In this document: positions 43,050-52,109 of the stretch, in pieces
Layout of the letters: each line of letters opens with the position of its first letter
Numbering within the stretch: the first letter of the stretch is position 1
From: Rhodopseudomonas_A palustris_F
Lineage (GTDB): Bacteria; Pseudomonadota; Alphaproteobacteria; Rhizobiales; Xanthobacteraceae
Reading direction: 5' to 3'
DNA length: 64,000 bases
Assembly: GCF_000013745.1 (NCBI RefSeq)
Contig: NC_007925.1
Location: forward strand, 4,898,001-4,962,000
Program-made: the position numbers and the translations under genes
The notes under the pieces: model-generated
What the model was told of the DNA's origin: nothing
Seen by the model: only the letters and a program-made list of their open reading frames with translations
Database searches by the model: none

Positions 43050-43214
43050 GAGTAACTCCTGATAAGACGGCACATCGGTACCGCCGCTCATTTACAGTCG
43101 TGTGACGGTTGTTCGACGACGCACCGCAGAGCAGCTCATCGCAGGCGCGTCATTCATTCGTCACGAAACCTATCGAAGGAAGGCCGACCTCAACTGGATG
43201 CGCGTGCATCCGCA

Positions 43215-43895
43215 ATGGATGTGCTGATGGCTGACAAAAATCTCTCCTTGGTTCCTTGCATCGCCGCATCCGCCAGCGTGCACGATTGCACGCTCGGCGC
43301 TTATTGCGAGGTGGGCGCGCGCACTTCGCTGCTGGAAGTGGCGATGGGCGATTACTCCTATGTCGTCAACGACAGCCAGATCGCCTATGCGACGATCGGC
43401 AAGTTCTGCTCGATCGCGGCGATGACCCGGATCAATCCCGGCAATCACCCGATGCAGCGCGCTGCACAAGCACATTTCACCTACCGCGCCAGCGCTTACT
43501 TCGACGGCGAGCCCGACGACGCTGAGTTCTTCGCGTGGCGGCGGCAGCATCACGTGACGATCGGCCACGATGTCTGGATCGGCCATGGGGCGATTCTGCT
43601 GCCGGGCCGCAACGTCGGCACAGGCGCGGTGATCGCGGCCGGCGCGGTGGTCACCAAGGACGTCGCGCCCTACAGCATCGTCGGCGGCAATCCGGCTAAG
43701 CCGATCCGGCAACGATTCTCGGAAGCCATCGCGGAACGGCTGATCGAGCTCGCCTGGTGGGACTGGGATCACGCCGCGTTGCGCCGCGCGCTGCCGGATT
43801 TTCGCAATCTTGCGATCGAAGACTTTCTCGACACGTATCAACATCACGCCGGGGCGCCGGCGCAAGACAACAACGAGCGGAGCCAGCACGCATGA
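43215..43895 (+). CDS. phosphonate-metabolism acetyltransferase, left-handed beta-helix type
   Basis: A 226-residue hexapeptide-repeat transferase with repeats ATIGKFCSIA and VWIGHGAILLPGRNVGTGAVIAAGAVVTKD-like turns (about 55-160). Proteins of this type sit beside phnM in phosphonate clusters and probably acetylate an intermediate or substrate. Two starts, ATG 43215 and ATG 43227, are possible; neither has a strong ribosome site. Its stop overlaps the phnM start (ATGA). Confidence 0.82.
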   Translation: MDVLMADKNLSLVPCIAASASVHDCTLGAYCEVGARTSLLEVAMGDYSYVVNDSQIAYATIGKFCSIAAMTRINPGNHPMQRAAQAHFTYRASAYFDGEPDDAEFFAWRRQHHVTIGHDVWIGHGAILLPGRNVGTGAVIAAGAVVTKDVAPYSIVGGNPAKPIRQRFSEAIAERLIELAWWDWDHAALRRALPDFRNLAIEDFLDTYQHHAGAPAQDNNERSQHA

Positions 43896-45082
43896 GCGCA
43901 TTGAGCATCGAAGGCGGCAGCGTGCTGCTGGGCGATCAATTCCACGATGTCAGCGTCAAACTCGGCGACGGCCGGATCGCGGCCATCGACCTGAAGGCCG
44001 CCGCCGGCGCGACGCTCGACGCGCGCGGGCTGAAGCTGTTGCCCGGCATCGTCGATATCCACGGCGACGCCTTCGAGCGGCAGATGATGCCGCGGCCGGG
44101 CGTCGATTTCCCGATCGACATTGCGCTGTGCGAAAGCGACCGCCAGGCGATCGGCAACGGCATCACCACGGTGTTTCACGCCGCGACCTGGTCGTGGGAG
44201 CCGGGCTTGCGCAGCGGCGCCAACGCCGAGCGGCTGCTCAACGCGATCGAGACGCTGCGGCCACAGCTCGCCGCCGACACCCGCTTCCACCTGCGCCATG
44301 AGACCTACAATCTCGACGCCGAACACACTATCAAGCATTGGATCGCCGCCGGCCGGATCGATCTGTTGGCGTTCAACGATCACACCGAGTCCACCGTCGC
44401 GGCTCTCGACAAGCCGGCCAAGCGCAACCGCATGGTGGAGCGCTCCGGCGTCAGCCATGACGAGTTCGACAGGATCGTCTCGCACGTCGTGGCGCGGCAT
44501 CACGAGGTGCCTGGCTCGATCGCACGGCTGGCGGAAACCGCGCGCGCGGTGCAGCTGAAGATGCTGTCGCATGACGACGACACCCCCGAGCTGCGGCAAG
44601 CGTTTCGCGACCAGGGCGTGGCGATCGCCGAATTCCCGGTCAACGAACCGACCGCGCGGGCGGCGATCGACGGCGGCGACGTCACCGTGTTCGGCGCGCC
44701 GAATGTGGTGCGCGGCGGCAGCCACACCGGCTGGACCAAGGCCGCCGACATGATCGCCAACGGGCTGTGCTCGATTCTGGCGTCGGATTACTACTATCCG
44801 GCACCGCTGTTGGCGGCGTTCCGGCTGGTCGCCGACGGCGTTCTGCCGTTGGCCGAGGCGTGGACGCTGGTGTCGTCGGCGCCGGCCAAGGCGGTCGGCC
44901 TCACCGACCGCGGCGTGATCGCCGAAGGCCGCCGCGCCGATCTGATCCTGGTCGACGACGCGGTGGCGCTGCGGCCGCGGCTGGTCGCGGCGATCGCCGC
45001 CGGCCGGCTGGTCTATCTCCGCGAGGCCGAACGTCTCAGCGGCGAACAGCCGGCGTTGCGCACGGCGTTTGCAGCGGCGTGA
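43892..45082 (+). CDS. phnM: PhnM, alpha-D-ribose 1-methylphosphonate 5-triphosphate diphosphatase
   Basis: A 396-residue amidohydrolase-fold protein. The metal site begins with VDIHGDAFE (about 50), and later ligands are in HETYN, NDHT and HDDDT. PhnM removes pyrophosphate from the triphosphate intermediate of the C-P lyase pathway. The rest of that pathway (phnG-L) is not in the window. ATG 43892 overlaps the preceding stop. Confidence 0.9.
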   Translation: MSALSIEGGSVLLGDQFHDVSVKLGDGRIAAIDLKAAAGATLDARGLKLLPGIVDIHGDAFERQMMPRPGVDFPIDIALCESDRQAIGNGITTVFHAATWSWEPGLRSGANAERLLNAIETLRPQLAADTRFHLRHETYNLDAEHTIKHWIAAGRIDLLAFNDHTESTVAALDKPAKRNRMVERSGVSHDEFDRIVSHVVARHHEVPGSIARLAETARAVQLKMLSHDDDTPELRQAFRDQGVAIAEFPVNEPTARAAIDGGDVTVFGAPNVVRGGSHTGWTKAADMIANGLCSILASDYYYPAPLLAAFRLVADGVLPLAEAWTLVSSAPAKAVGLTDRGVIAEGRRADLILVDDAVALRPRLVAAIAAGRLVYLREAERLSGEQPALRTAFAAA

Positions 45083-45102
45083 GAGCGAGCTATTCTGCAG
45101 CC

Positions 45103-45858
45103 ATGTCCCGCTTTCCCCGTTACGCCATCTATTATGTGCCGGCCGCCGACAGCGCACTTGCCTGCTTCGGCGCCGCGCTGCTCGGTTACGACGTCCATCG
45201 CGGCGGCGATGTCGAATTCCCCGCGGATCTCGCATCCCTCGTCGACGACTGGCGCGAACTGACCGCGGACCCGCGGGCTTATGGCTTCCACGCCACGCTC
45301 AAGGCGCCGTTCTCGCTGGCGCCCGGCGCCACCGAAGCGGCGCTGCGCAAGGCCTGCGAAGATTTTGTCGCCACCGCGCCGCCGATCCCTGTGATCAAGC
45401 CCACGGTCGCGGCAATCAGCGGCTTCATCGCCGTGGTGCCGGCTGTGCCGTCGCCAGCGCTCATCGCATTGGCGCAGGCCTGCGTTACCACGTTCGATGG
45501 CTTCCGCGCGCCGTTGACCGAGCAGGATCGCGCGCGGCGCAACCCGGCGGCGCTGTCGCCGGCGCAAGTCGGCTATCTCGACCGTTGGGGCTATCCTTAC
45601 GTGTTCGAGCAATTCCGTTTCCACATGACGCTGACCGGCCGGCTGCCGGCGAATCGGCAGGAGCCGATCCTCGCGCTGCTGCAGCAGCGCTTTGCGACGT
45701 TGGCGTTGTCGGAGCTTGCGATCGACCGCATCGCGCTGTTTCGCCAGTGCGACGCCGCGGAGCGGTTTGAGGTGATCGGAGAATTCGCGCTGCGATCGGC
45801 TGCGGACCGGAACTCAGGCTCGCCTGAGCCAGCGCCAGAAGCGTTGCAGCGCAGTTAG
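45103..45858 (+). CDS. DUF1045 putative phosphonate-metabolism protein, 2H phosphoesterase-like
   Basis: A 251-residue protein of the DUF1045 family. Two H-x-T-L motifs, FHATLKAPF (about residue 63) and FHMTLTGRL (about 174), mark the 2H phosphoesterase superfamily, which opens cyclic phosphates. In phosphonate clusters such a protein may act on ribosyl 1,2-cyclic phosphate. It follows phnM after 20 bp and its end overlaps the convergent Nudix gene by 45 bp. Confidence 0.85.
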   Translation: MSRFPRYAIYYVPAADSALACFGAALLGYDVHRGGDVEFPADLASLVDDWRELTADPRAYGFHATLKAPFSLAPGATEAALRKACEDFVATAPPIPVIKPTVAAISGFIAVVPAVPSPALIALAQACVTTFDGFRAPLTEQDRARRNPAALSPAQVGYLDRWGYPYVFEQFRFHMTLTGRLPANRQEPILALLQQRFATLALSELAIDRIALFRQCDAAERFEVIGEFALRSAADRNSGSPEPAPEALQRS

Positions 45859-46356
45859 CGGCATCCGGGCGGGCGAAACCGGCGCGGGCGGTTCGCGCCG
45901 CGGGCCATCGCGATCGCCGGCGGCGTCGGCCGCGGCCTGCAGCGCCAGCGGCCCGACGTGTGTAAGGAACGCCTGCTCATGGCCGCGCGACAGCCGCTCG
46001 ACCGCGACCTCCAGCGGCAGCCACGCCACTTCTTTGACGTCGTCCATCAACGGCAGCGTGGGCTCCGCGGTGGCTTCCATGCGCCAGAAATGCACCACCT
46101 TGGAGCGTCCGCCGGTGTTGTAGGCCAGCGTGCCGATGAACTCGTGCACCAACACGCGGTGGCCGGTCTCTTCCAGCACCTCGCGTTCGGCCGCCTGACG
46201 CGGCGTTTCGCCGGCGTCGAGTTTGCCCTTCGGCAACACCCATTGGTTGCGCTTGCGCAGCCGCACGATCGCGAGCCGGGGCACGGCGCAGCTTTGCAGC
46301 ACGATGCCGCCTGCCGCCAACGACGGCTCCGCCAAATTTCGCCGATCCGATTTCAT
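45814..46356 (-). CDS. Nudix hydrolase
   Basis: A 180-residue protein with a full Nudix box, GKLDAGETPRQAAEREVLEETG (G-x5-E-x7-REVxEExG) at about 44-65. The N-terminal VVL-to-KRNQWVLPKGK region resembles diadenosine polyphosphate or phosphohistidine-type hydrolases. The C-terminal extension is Pro/Arg-rich. The last 45 bp overlap the DUF1045 gene tail-to-tail. Substrate not known. Confidence 0.85.
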   Translation of the reverse strand: MKSDRRNLAEPSLAAGGIVLQSCAVPRLAIVRLRKRNQWVLPKGKLDAGETPRQAAEREVLEETGHRVLVHEFIGTLAYNTGGRSKVVHFWRMEATAEPTLPLMDDVKEVAWLPLEVAVERLSRGHEQAFLTHVGPLALQAAADAAGDRDGPRREPPAPVSPARMPLTALQRFWRWLRRA

Positions 46357-46460
46357 GACCCTGTGCCGTCCGCATTGGCCGCCATGATGCGCTCTGCGTC
46401 GCGGCAGAGCAAAGCGAATTGCGACGGATGACGGGTCGGGTCAGCGGGATCGACGACGAC

Positions 46461-46667
46461 TCACGGCGCCGGCGGCGGCGCCACCTTCATATACGCGCGG
46501 TCCGGGCTGAGCATGCAGCGATAGACCCGCGTGGTGGCGGTCTGCCATCGCTCGACGGTCTGTCCGCAGGTGGTGCAGACGAAGCTGCCCGGCCGGCCGG
46601 CCAGAGTCTCGGACTCGGCGCAGCGATACTGCGCGCCGCACTGGCATTCGATATCGAACATTTTCAT
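46461..46667 (-). CDS. small zinc-ribbon protein C
   Basis: A 68-residue protein with cysteines in IECQCGAQYRC and FVCTTCGQTVE, forming a rubredoxin-like or MJ0042-type zinc ribbon. GGAGG eight bases before ATG 46667 decides the start over ATG 46682 and 46661. Function unknown. Confidence 0.7.
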   Translation of the reverse strand: MKMFDIECQCGAQYRCAESETLAGRPGSFVCTTCGQTVERWQTATTRVYRCMLSPDRAYMKVAPPPAP

Positions 46668-46737
46668 GCGATCGACCTCCATTCCATCGAGCCAGCGAGC
46701 ATCATGCGGCGCATGACCTCATCCTGGCCAAATGGTC

Positions 46738-46821
46738 TCAGTCCCTGAGCTTGCCGATCCAGTCGCGGAGGGTCGGCATGCAGATAAACCCGACGAACAA
46801 ACCCGGCGCCAGAATTTCCAT
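46738..46821 (-). CDS. possible 27-residue hydrophobic peptide
   Basis: The frame reads MEILAPGLFVGFICMPTLRD and ends after seven further residues. One possible short membrane helix. No good ribosome site and no known family; listed because it is the only sensible open frame in the 534-bp gap 46668-47201, which otherwise shows nothing. Confidence 0.2.
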   Translation of the reverse strand: MEILAPGLFVGFICMPTLRDWIGKLRD

Positions 46822-47201
46822 CGCGCTTTTCAGAGGATCTCACTTGCCGATTGCATGTCCGGCAAACCGCACTTGAAACCACCGTCGCTGCGAGCCCGCC
46901 GGTCCTGTCGCCTGGCGACCCGCTGGCTCCTTCACTGCAGCTACGCCAGGTTTATGACAGTGGGACGACATTTGCGCCGCAACGCTCCTTCGTCCCCCGG
47001 ATCCGGCCTGCACGGAGAAACCCTGCACCGAAGTTAAAACGCAGTCCGCGCGCGATGGATCCCCGTCGCCGACGCCGCGATGCGGCGCGGGAACTCGCGC
47101 AAACGGCGATAATGCCCTGTTAATCTCGTTTTCGTACCATCCGCCGACCATCATCAGGGCAGCGCGGGGGCGGCGGCGCATCGGCGACGCAGGGTTCGAC
47201 C

Positions 47202-48446
47202 ATGACCGATTTTGCCCTTGCGGCGCGTCCCGAATTGCCGGCAACGGCGGCGCCCGGCTTGAAAGCGCTGCAGCTGCGGCTGTTGTGGCTGGTCGGCGCC
47301 TGCGGCGCCATCGTGTTCATCGAACCGAGCCCCTATGAGATCGCCATCGTGATCGCGGTGGTGGTGTTCGCCGCCACCGGATTGCGGATGGCGCCGCCAC
47401 TGTTGGTGCCGCTGACGCTGCTGATCGGCATCTGCCTGGGTTACGCGATCGGGGCCATCGACCTGATCGACGATCCCGAGATTCTGACCTGGCTGTTGAC
47501 CTCCTGGTACATGGCGACCACCGCGATGTTCTTCGCGATGCTGGCGCTGCAGGACACCAGTGCGCGCATCGACGCGCTATTGCGCGGCTATCTGTTCGGC
47601 GCGATCGTCGCGGCGCTGGCCGGCATCGCCGGCTATTTCGGGGTGATCCCCGGCGCCGACGAGCTTTTGACCTTTGCCGGCCGGGCCCGCGGCACCTTCA
47701 AGGACCCCAACGTGCTCGGCGCCTTCCTGGTGCTGCCGGCGCTCTACACGCTGCTGCGGATCATCGAAGGCTCGTTCTGGAGCGCGCTGCGCAACGGCGT
47801 GGCGTTCGGCATCCTCAGTCTGGCGATCTTTCTGGCGTTTTCGCGCGCCGCCTGGGGCACTTTCGGCGGCGCCGCGTTGTTGATGGTGGCGCTGATGTTC
47901 ATCACCGCGCCGTCGCAGCAGGCGCGCTTGCGCATCGTGATGCTGGCGGTGGTCGCGCTGCTGCTGGCGGCCGCGGCGATCGCCGTGCTGCTGTCGCTCG
48001 ACCAGGTCGCGGCCTTGTTCAAGGAGCGCGCCAGTTTCCACCAGCCCTATGACAGCGGCCGGTTCGGCCGGTTCGGCCGCCATCTGCTCGGCGCCGGCAT
48101 GGCGCTCGATTATCCGACCGGCATCGGCCCGTTGCAGTTCAGGCGGTTCTTCCCGGAAGACACCCATAATTCGTTTCTCAACGCCTTCATGTCCGGCGGC
48201 TGGATCAGCGGCACCCTCTATCCGGCGCTGATCTTCACCACCGCGGGCTACGGACTGCGTTTCGCCTTCGTCCGAACGCCCTGGCAAAAAGCCTACATCC
48301 TGGTCATCTCGACGCTGCTGGTGACGATGCTGGAGAGCTTCATCATCGACACCGACCACTGGCGGCACTATTTCATGCTGCTCGGCTTGACCTGGGGACT
48401 GGCGGTGGTCAGCAGCGGCTTTCGCGCGGCCGCACCCACGACATGA
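47202..48446 (+). CDS. O-antigen ligase/polymerase-like membrane protein
   Basis: A 414-residue protein with about ten to twelve hydrophobic segments and a large periplasmic loop containing DTHNSFLNAFMSGGW (about residue 320), typical of the WaaL/Wzy O-antigen ligase family. It would join or polymerise polysaccharide in the inner membrane. The start ATG 47202 follows AGGGTTCGACC. Located 40 bp upstream of galE, consistent with a surface polysaccharide role. Confidence 0.82.
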   Translation: MTDFALAARPELPATAAPGLKALQLRLLWLVGACGAIVFIEPSPYEIAIVIAVVVFAATGLRMAPPLLVPLTLLIGICLGYAIGAIDLIDDPEILTWLLTSWYMATTAMFFAMLALQDTSARIDALLRGYLFGAIVAALAGIAGYFGVIPGADELLTFAGRARGTFKDPNVLGAFLVLPALYTLLRIIEGSFWSALRNGVAFGILSLAIFLAFSRAAWGTFGGAALLMVALMFITAPSQQARLRIVMLAVVALLLAAAAIAVLLSLDQVAALFKERASFHQPYDSGRFGRFGRHLLGAGMALDYPTGIGPLQFRRFFPEDTHNSFLNAFMSGGWISGTLYPALIFTTAGYGLRFAFVRTPWQKAYILVISTLLVTMLESFIIDTDHWRHYFMLLGLTWGLAVVSSGFRAAAPTT

Positions 48447-48486
48447 CAGCGCGAGCGCGCGCGCAACACGCCGAGGCAATCGTCAG

Positions 48487-49485
48487 ATGAGCGAACCACG
48501 ACACATCCTGGTGAGCGGCGGCGCCGGCTATATCGGCAGCCACATGGTGCTGGCGCTGCTTGAGGCCGGCGAACGGCCGATCGTGGTCGACGACCTGTCC
48601 ACCGGGTTTCGCTCCGCGGTGCCGGCCGGGGTGCCGCTGTTCGAAGGCAGCAGCGGCGACGCCGCGCTGATCGGCGGCCTGATCGCGCGCTACCAGATCG
48701 AGGCGATCATCCACTTCGCCGCCAGCATCGTGGTGCCGGACTCCGTGCTGCACCCCTTGGCCTACTACGCCAACAACACGGTGAACGCCCGCGCGCTGAT
48801 CGCCTGCGCGGTCGAGCATGGCGTGCCGCATATCGTGTTCTCCTCGACCGCGGCGGTCTATGGCGAGCCCGACCGCGTGCCGATCGACGAGCAGCAACCG
48901 ACCGCGCCGATCAATCCCTACGGCCGCTCCAAGCTGATGGTGGAGTGGATACTGGAAGATACTGCGAAAGCCCATCCGATCAGCTACGCGGCATTGCGCT
49001 ACTTCAACGTCGCCGGCGCCGACCCGCAGGGCCGCGCCGGCCAATCGGCGCGCAACGCCACCCACCTGATCAAGATCGCCGTGCAGGCGGCGCTCGGCAA
49101 GCGCGCCGGCATGGACGTGTTCGGCACCGACTATCCGACGCCGGACGGCTCCTGCATCCGCGACTATGTGCACGTCGCCGATCTGGCGCAGGCCCATCTC
49201 GATGCGTTGCGCTACTTGCGCGGCGGCAAACCCAGCCTGGCCTGCAATATCGGCTATCAGCAGGGCTTCTCGGTGCTCGAAGTGATCGATACCGTGAAGC
49301 GCGTGTCCGGCGTCGATTTCGAGGTGCGGCTGCGCGAGCGGCGCGCCGGCGATCCCGCCAGCCTGGTGGCCTCGAACCAGCGGGCGATCTCGCGGCTCGG
49401 CTGGACCCCGCGCTATAACGATCTCGAGACCATCGTCCGCCACGCCTTGGACTGGGAACGTCGCTTGCCGTCGGCAATCGACTAG
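48487..49485 (+). CDS. galE: UDP-glucose 4-epimerase
   Basis: A 332-residue short-chain-dehydrogenase-fold enzyme with NAD-binding GGAGYIGSHM at the N-terminus, catalytic Ser in SSTAAVYGE, and Y-x3-K in YGRSK. It interconverts UDP-glucose and UDP-galactose, supplying surface polysaccharide. The stop codon TAG is part of the terminus of the MITE-like element that follows, so the element sits exactly at the gene end. Confidence 0.92.
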   Translation: MSEPRHILVSGGAGYIGSHMVLALLEAGERPIVVDDLSTGFRSAVPAGVPLFEGSSGDAALIGGLIARYQIEAIIHFAASIVVPDSVLHPLAYYANNTVNARALIACAVEHGVPHIVFSSTAAVYGEPDRVPIDEQQPTAPINPYGRSKLMVEWILEDTAKAHPISYAALRYFNVAGADPQGRAGQSARNATHLIKIAVQAALGKRAGMDVFGTDYPTPDGSCIRDYVHVADLAQAHLDALRYLRGGKPSLACNIGYQQGFSVLEVIDTVKRVSGVDFEVRLRERRAGDPASLVASNQRAISRLGWTPRYNDLETIVRHALDWERRLPSAID

Positions 49486-49575
49486 AGCATTTTCGGTTAG
49501 GATTGAGTCATCCAACCAAAATGTCGTCGTCATTCCGGATTGCGAGTTCGAAGAACGAGCAAGTCCGGAATCCAT

Positions 49576-49833
49576 ATGTGGACGGCCCCCGAGCCACAAG
49601 AGTTTTTGATGTCGGATCGGATCGCTTGCATCCATATGTCCGGCCTGTTGATGCGGTCGCTTTGGACCGCTGGCCAAGATGGTTTCCGCGACGCGAGCTC
49701 CACACATAGTCACGACCTTTACGTGCCAATGGATTCCACGGACTGTCTCGCCTCTCGGATCGATCGATCGCGCCATCTGTCTCCTCTTGCAGCTCCGGCC
49801 CGGCCGGCGGGCGAATGCCTGCCGGCCGATCTC
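49576..49833 (-). ncRNA. candidate seek/bridge RNA region of the IS element
   Basis: The 258 bp between the transposase stop and the IS end have no gene. In IS1111-type elements this end encodes a guide RNA that pairs with donor and target DNA. Two short words fit guide function: ATCCATATGT at 49630-49639 repeats the IS/target junction at 49570-49579, and ATGGATTCC at 49729-49737 is the complement of the target flank GGAATCCAT at 49567-49575. RNA structure was not computed. Confidence 0.45.
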
Positions 49834-50874
49834 TCAGGCGGCGTGCGGCGATGCGTTCAGCATCCGCGCGCCGTCGTAATTTTCTCCGGTCAGCATCAGC
49901 TTCCAGGCGATCCGGGCGATCTTGTTGGCGAGCGCTACCGCCGCGAGCTTGGGCGGCTTGCGCGCCAGCAGCGCCAGCAACCACGGCGACGCCCGGCCGC
50001 GGCCACGGCGCACCTGCTGGATCACCGCGGTCGCTCCCGCCACCAACAGGCTGCGTAGCAGTTCATCGCCGGCGCGGGTGATGGTGCCGAGCCGAAGCTT
50101 GCCGGCGGTGGAATGATCCTTCGGCGTCAAGCCGAGCCAGGCCGCAAAGGCCCTGGCCGAGGCGAAGGTCTGCGGCACCGGCGTTTTCATCACCAGCGCA
50201 CTGGCGCCGATCGGTCCTACTCCGGGAATCTGCGCCAGCCGCCGGCTGCAGGCGTCGGCGCGATGCCAGGCCAACAGCTTGGCGTCGATCACCTTCAGCT
50301 CATTCTGCAGTCGCGCGTAGTCCTGGCCCTGCAGCGCGAACAGCTCGCGCGCCAGCGTCGGCACGGTGTCGTCCTGCGCGATCCGCAACAGCAGCGGCTC
50401 GATCTTGTCGAGACCTCTCGGCGAGATCAGGCCGAATTCCGCGGCATAACCGCGAATCGCATTGCTCAGCTGGGTACGCCTTGCGATCAGCTGCTGCCGC
50501 AGTCCCATCAGCATCAGCGCCGCCTGCTGCTCCGCGGTCTTCACCGGCACGAACTCCATCGTCGGCCGGCTCATCGCCTCGCACAACGCCTCGGCGTCGC
50601 GCCCGTCGTTCTTGTTGCGCTTGACGTAAGGCTTGACGTGCTGCGGCGCCAACAGCTTCACCACGTGGCCGAGTTTGCCCAGCTCCCGCGCCAGGTAGTG
50701 CGCCGCACCGCAGGCCTCGATCCCGATCGGCGTCGGCGGCAGCTTGGCGAAGAACGCCAGCATCTCCTTGCGCCGCAGCTTCTTGCGCAGCACCGGCTTC
50801 TCGGCGGCATCGACCCCGTGCAGCTGGAAAAAATGCTTCGACGTATCCATCCCAATGCGGATAATCTGCTCCAT
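49834..50874 (-). CDS. IS110-family DEDD transposase
   Basis: A 346-residue transposase. The N-terminal RuvC-like domain has all four acids: Asp 10 (GMDTSK), Glu 53 (GIEACG), Asp 90 and Asp 93 (KNDGRD). The C-terminal Transposase_20 domain is marked by IPGVGPIGAS and GLTPKDHSTAGKLRLG, which includes the expected nucleophilic serine. Both domains look intact, so the element may be active. The start ATG 50874 gives the usual family N-terminus. Confidence 0.92.
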   Translation of the reverse strand: MEQIIRIGMDTSKHFFQLHGVDAAEKPVLRKKLRRKEMLAFFAKLPPTPIGIEACGAAHYLARELGKLGHVVKLLAPQHVKPYVKRNKNDGRDAEALCEAMSRPTMEFVPVKTAEQQAALMLMGLRQQLIARRTQLSNAIRGYAAEFGLISPRGLDKIEPLLLRIAQDDTVPTLARELFALQGQDYARLQNELKVIDAKLLAWHRADACSRRLAQIPGVGPIGASALVMKTPVPQTFASARAFAAWLGLTPKDHSTAGKLRLGTITRAGDELLRSLLVAGATAVIQQVRRGRGRASPWLLALLARKPPKLAAVALANKIARIAWKLMLTGENYDGARMLNASPHAA

Positions 50875-51288
50875 GGACGGCTCCCATGTTTGAGTTTGCG
50901 ACAACCTCATTCTGGCACAAAGCGATGCCGTAGGGGGCCGTCCACACCATCATACTCCCTGCGGTGGTTATGGATTCCGGGCTCACTCGCAGCTGACGCT
51001 GCTCGTGCCCCGGAATGACGGCCCGGGACTCTTGAACCGCATCGGTCCTAACCGAAAATGCTCTAGCGTCGTTTGCTGCGCGATCTCGGCGGCCGCGACG
51101 TCATTCTCCGCCAAAGCTCAGTTGCTGCACCGCCAGAACACATCGCTCCTCACCGCGGCCAGTTGACGGCCTCCGATGGCCGCGTGATCGCGCTGCGATA
51201 TTGAGATTGATTTGCCGCAAAGCATAAAGCCTCGCGGTCTGACACAAATCCGTAAGAATATGTCGCGGGTCTGCAACGGATACAGCGA

Positions 51289-51879
51289 ATGTTTCGCGTG
51301 AACAGGATCTCGGCCACTCCCAAGATCCTCGCCATCGTCTATACGGACGGCGGGGTCGCCAGCCCTTACATCGCCGAACTCGGCTACCGACTTCGTGAGG
51401 TCGGCACGTCCGTCGCCGGAATCGTGCAGTACAAATCTTCGCTGCCGCGGCCAAGCCGTTGCGCCATCGAGGTCGAGGAGCTGAGCTCGCGATTCGTGCT
51501 GCAATTGTCCGAGGACGAAGCCGATCAGCCGTTCGGATGCCGGATCGATCCCGAAGCGCTGGCCGAAGCCGCCGCGCTCATCGCAGCCGCGCTGCGCAAG
51601 AACCCCGACGTGGTGATTCTGAACAAGTTCGGACGGCTCGAGGCCGAGGGCGGCGGATTGCGCGAAATCATCGCCGAGGCGATCCTGCTCGGCACGCCGC
51701 TGATCGCCGGAGTGCCGCGGCGCAACCTGGCGCCGTGGCGCGCCTTTACCAAAGGTCTCGCGGAAGAAATCTCGATCGGCTCGACGCGTCTCTACCAATG
51801 GCTCGCCGCGCACCGCATGATCCTGGATTGCGAGATCGCGGTGGCGCCAGCGATGCCGACGATTCGCGCCACCGGCTGA
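51289..51879 (+). CDS. DUF2478 family protein, NTPase-like, Mo-related
   Basis: A 196-residue protein of family DUF2478, found beside molybdate-related genes and nif clusters; it resembles nucleoside-triphosphatases of the THEP1 type. ILAIVYTDGGVASPYIAELG near the N-terminus and DVVILNKFGRLEAEGGGLRE are typical. The classic Walker A lysine is not evident, so hydrolysis is uncertain. It converges on a molbindin gene 230 bp away; 51067-51288 has no assignable gene. Confidence 0.75.
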   Translation: MFRVNRISATPKILAIVYTDGGVASPYIAELGYRLREVGTSVAGIVQYKSSLPRPSRCAIEVEELSSRFVLQLSEDEADQPFGCRIDPEALAEAAALIAAALRKNPDVVILNKFGRLEAEGGGLREIIAEAILLGTPLIAGVPRRNLAPWRAFTKGLAEEISIGSTRLYQWLAAHRMILDCEIAVAPAMPTIRATG

Positions 51880-51934
51880 GCCGCGTTTCCAGTCTCGGTG
51901 CATTGCCGCAACGAGACCGAACCTCGCAGTCCGT

Positions 51935-52041
51935 CATGCGAGGACTGTTGCGACGAAGCCATCCAGGGCATCACGCGCGACGCCCCTGGATCGCTTCGCA
52001 GTTCGCTCGGCGCGGCGCGCCGATCTCGGCGCGCAATGACA
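51935..52041. repeat. dispersed palindromic repeat, family D
   Basis: GTCATGCGAGGACTGTTGCG at the left and a degenerate complement ending GGCGCGCAATGACA at the right enclose GAAGCCATCCAGGGC / GCCCCTGGATCGCTTC arms. Non-coding, between the DUF2478 gene and molbindin. Confidence 0.55.
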
Positions 52042-52109
52042 GAATAGCCTCCCTGCCCGATCCGCGCCGGAAGCAACCGACGCGATCCAGAGCATTGATG
52101 GCGGAAATC

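Larger units (their letters stand above)
49576..50953 (-). mobile_element. IS110-family (IS1111-like) insertion sequence
   Basis: About 1378 bp inserted in the palindromic element. Near the ends lie perfect 14-bp inverted repeats TGTGGACGGCCCCC (49577-49590) and GGGGGCCGTCCACA (50933-50946); the right one is about seven bases inside the junction. Subterminal repeats and a long non-coding segment downstream of the transposase (49576-49833) with a short upstream segment are features of the IS1111 subgroup. Comparison with the intact repeat shows CATA shared at both junctions, so the exact end has a four-base ambiguity. Confidence 0.85.
49482..51066. repeat. MITE-like element, third copy, split by an insertion sequence
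   Basis: The outer ends are perfect inverted repeats: CTAGAGCATTTTCGGTTAGG at 49482-49501 and CCTAACCGAAAATGCTCTAG at 51047-51066. Left part to 49575 and right part from 50954 together equal about 207 bp and match the intact copy at 15038-15238. The insertion between them is about 1378 bp. Confidence 0.85.

Noticed and set aside
46851..47123. 90-codon plus-strand frame upstream of the O-antigen ligase gene
   Set aside because: Pro/Arg-rich with no ribosome site and no recognisable domain; probably non-coding.
51068..51202. Plus-strand frame RRLLRDLGGRDVILRQ after the split repeat
   Set aside because: Looks mildly protein-like, but it is short, has no start codon and matches no family that I know.
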